A stretch of 21,010 bases of DNA from CAIPVR01 sp049316905. GTDB taxonomy: Bacteria; Actinomycetota; Acidimicrobiia; Acidimicrobiales; Microtrichaceae. The position numbers and the translations under genes are program-made. The DNA is taken from contig JBMOJH010000057.1 in the NCBI GenBank assembly GCA_049316905.1, positions 1 to 21,010 on the forward strand, given 5' to 3'. Under the pieces are notes generated by a model. The model searched no databases, was not told the DNA's origin, and saw only the letters and a program-made list of their open reading frames with translations. Shown here one piece after another: positions 20,974 through 21,010 of this stretch; position 1 is the first letter of the stretch, and the number at the start of each line of letters is the position of its first letter.

Positions 20974-21010
20974 ACGACGGTGTGCCTGAACGACGGTGTG
21001 CCTGAACGAC
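20956..21010. repeat. 16-bp tandem repeat at right edge
   Basis: The unit GAACGACGGTGTGCCT occurs three times perfectly (20956-20971, 20972-20987, 20988-21003), plus seven bases of a fourth copy cut by the edge. The first copy encodes the last five residues of the GerMN lipoprotein, and its TGA stop straddles the copy boundary. The unit length is not a multiple of three, so no coding role is implied beyond that. It may be a contig-end artefact. Confidence 0.9.

Noticed and set aside
20956..21010. Possible attachment site or terminator array at the right edge
   Set aside because: No inverted symmetry, integrase or tRNA is nearby; direct 16-bp copies alone do not support an att site.

Overview
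The window is a GC-rich (by eye well over 70% G+C), densely coded bacterial segment with many GTG starts, GTGA stop/start overlaps and actinobacterial gene arrangements. These include mraZ-rsmH-ftsL, MoxR/DUF58/transglutaminase, a DUF3040 protein, and an MtrA/MtrB-type two-component pair followed by a GerMN lipoprotein. I infer an actinomycetote, perhaps of the class Acidimicrobiia; the class is a guess from style and needs a marker-gene check. No tRNA, rRNA, CRISPR array, transposase, integrase or phage gene was seen. No coding-free stretch exceeds about 275 bases.

Layout. (1) 1-2252, minus strand: start of the division/cell-wall cluster, mraZ then rsmH then an FtsL-like gene, running off the left edge where ftsI would be expected. 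The mraZ promoter overlaps four GTGG boxes at exact 10-bp intervals, a good MraZ auto-operator. (2) 2526-3849, minus: a two-TM membrane protein and an LplA/BPL-fold lipoate ligase-like protein, ending in a 15-bp perfect hairpin. (3) 3947-4507, plus: a Nudix hydrolase. (4) 4523-6782, minus: ROK sugar kinase, an 89-aa conserved-looking small protein and an o-succinylbenzoate synthase-like enolase-superfamily enzyme, tightly packed. (5) 6844-11323, plus: MoxR ATPase, DUF58 protein and a membrane transglutaminase. (6) 11342-13195, minus: a DUF3040 membrane protein and DNA polymerase IV with an octapeptide-repeat tail. (7) 13330-14999, plus: a hexapeptide acyltransferase overlapping a GT4 glycosyltransferase. 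(8) 15025-16755, minus: Nudix hydrolase, cupredoxin lipoprotein and an HTH protein with a C-proximal TM segment. (9) 16861-20973, plus: small membrane protein, inositol-monophosphatase family enzyme, MtrA-like regulator, MtrB-like kinase and a short GerMN (LpqB-like) lipoprotein.

How the parts work together. Regions 1 and 9 both concern envelope growth: the mra cluster starts septal peptidoglycan synthesis, and MtrAB/LpqB in relatives coordinates the cell cycle with wall metabolism. Region 5 is a widespread chaperone/peptidase-like membrane module of unclear substrate. The rest is housekeeping: menaquinone, lipoate, copper-protein and polysaccharide genes.

Most notable signals. The four-box MraZ operator-promoter is the clearest. 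Several unlinked genes share a TANCNT-type -10 hexamer 7-8 bases before the start codon, which implies leaderless transcripts. The regulator/kinase operon carries a truncated LpqB. Short tandem repeats sit at both extreme ends and may be contig-end artefacts. I found no convincing evidence for a wholly new defence or mobile system.
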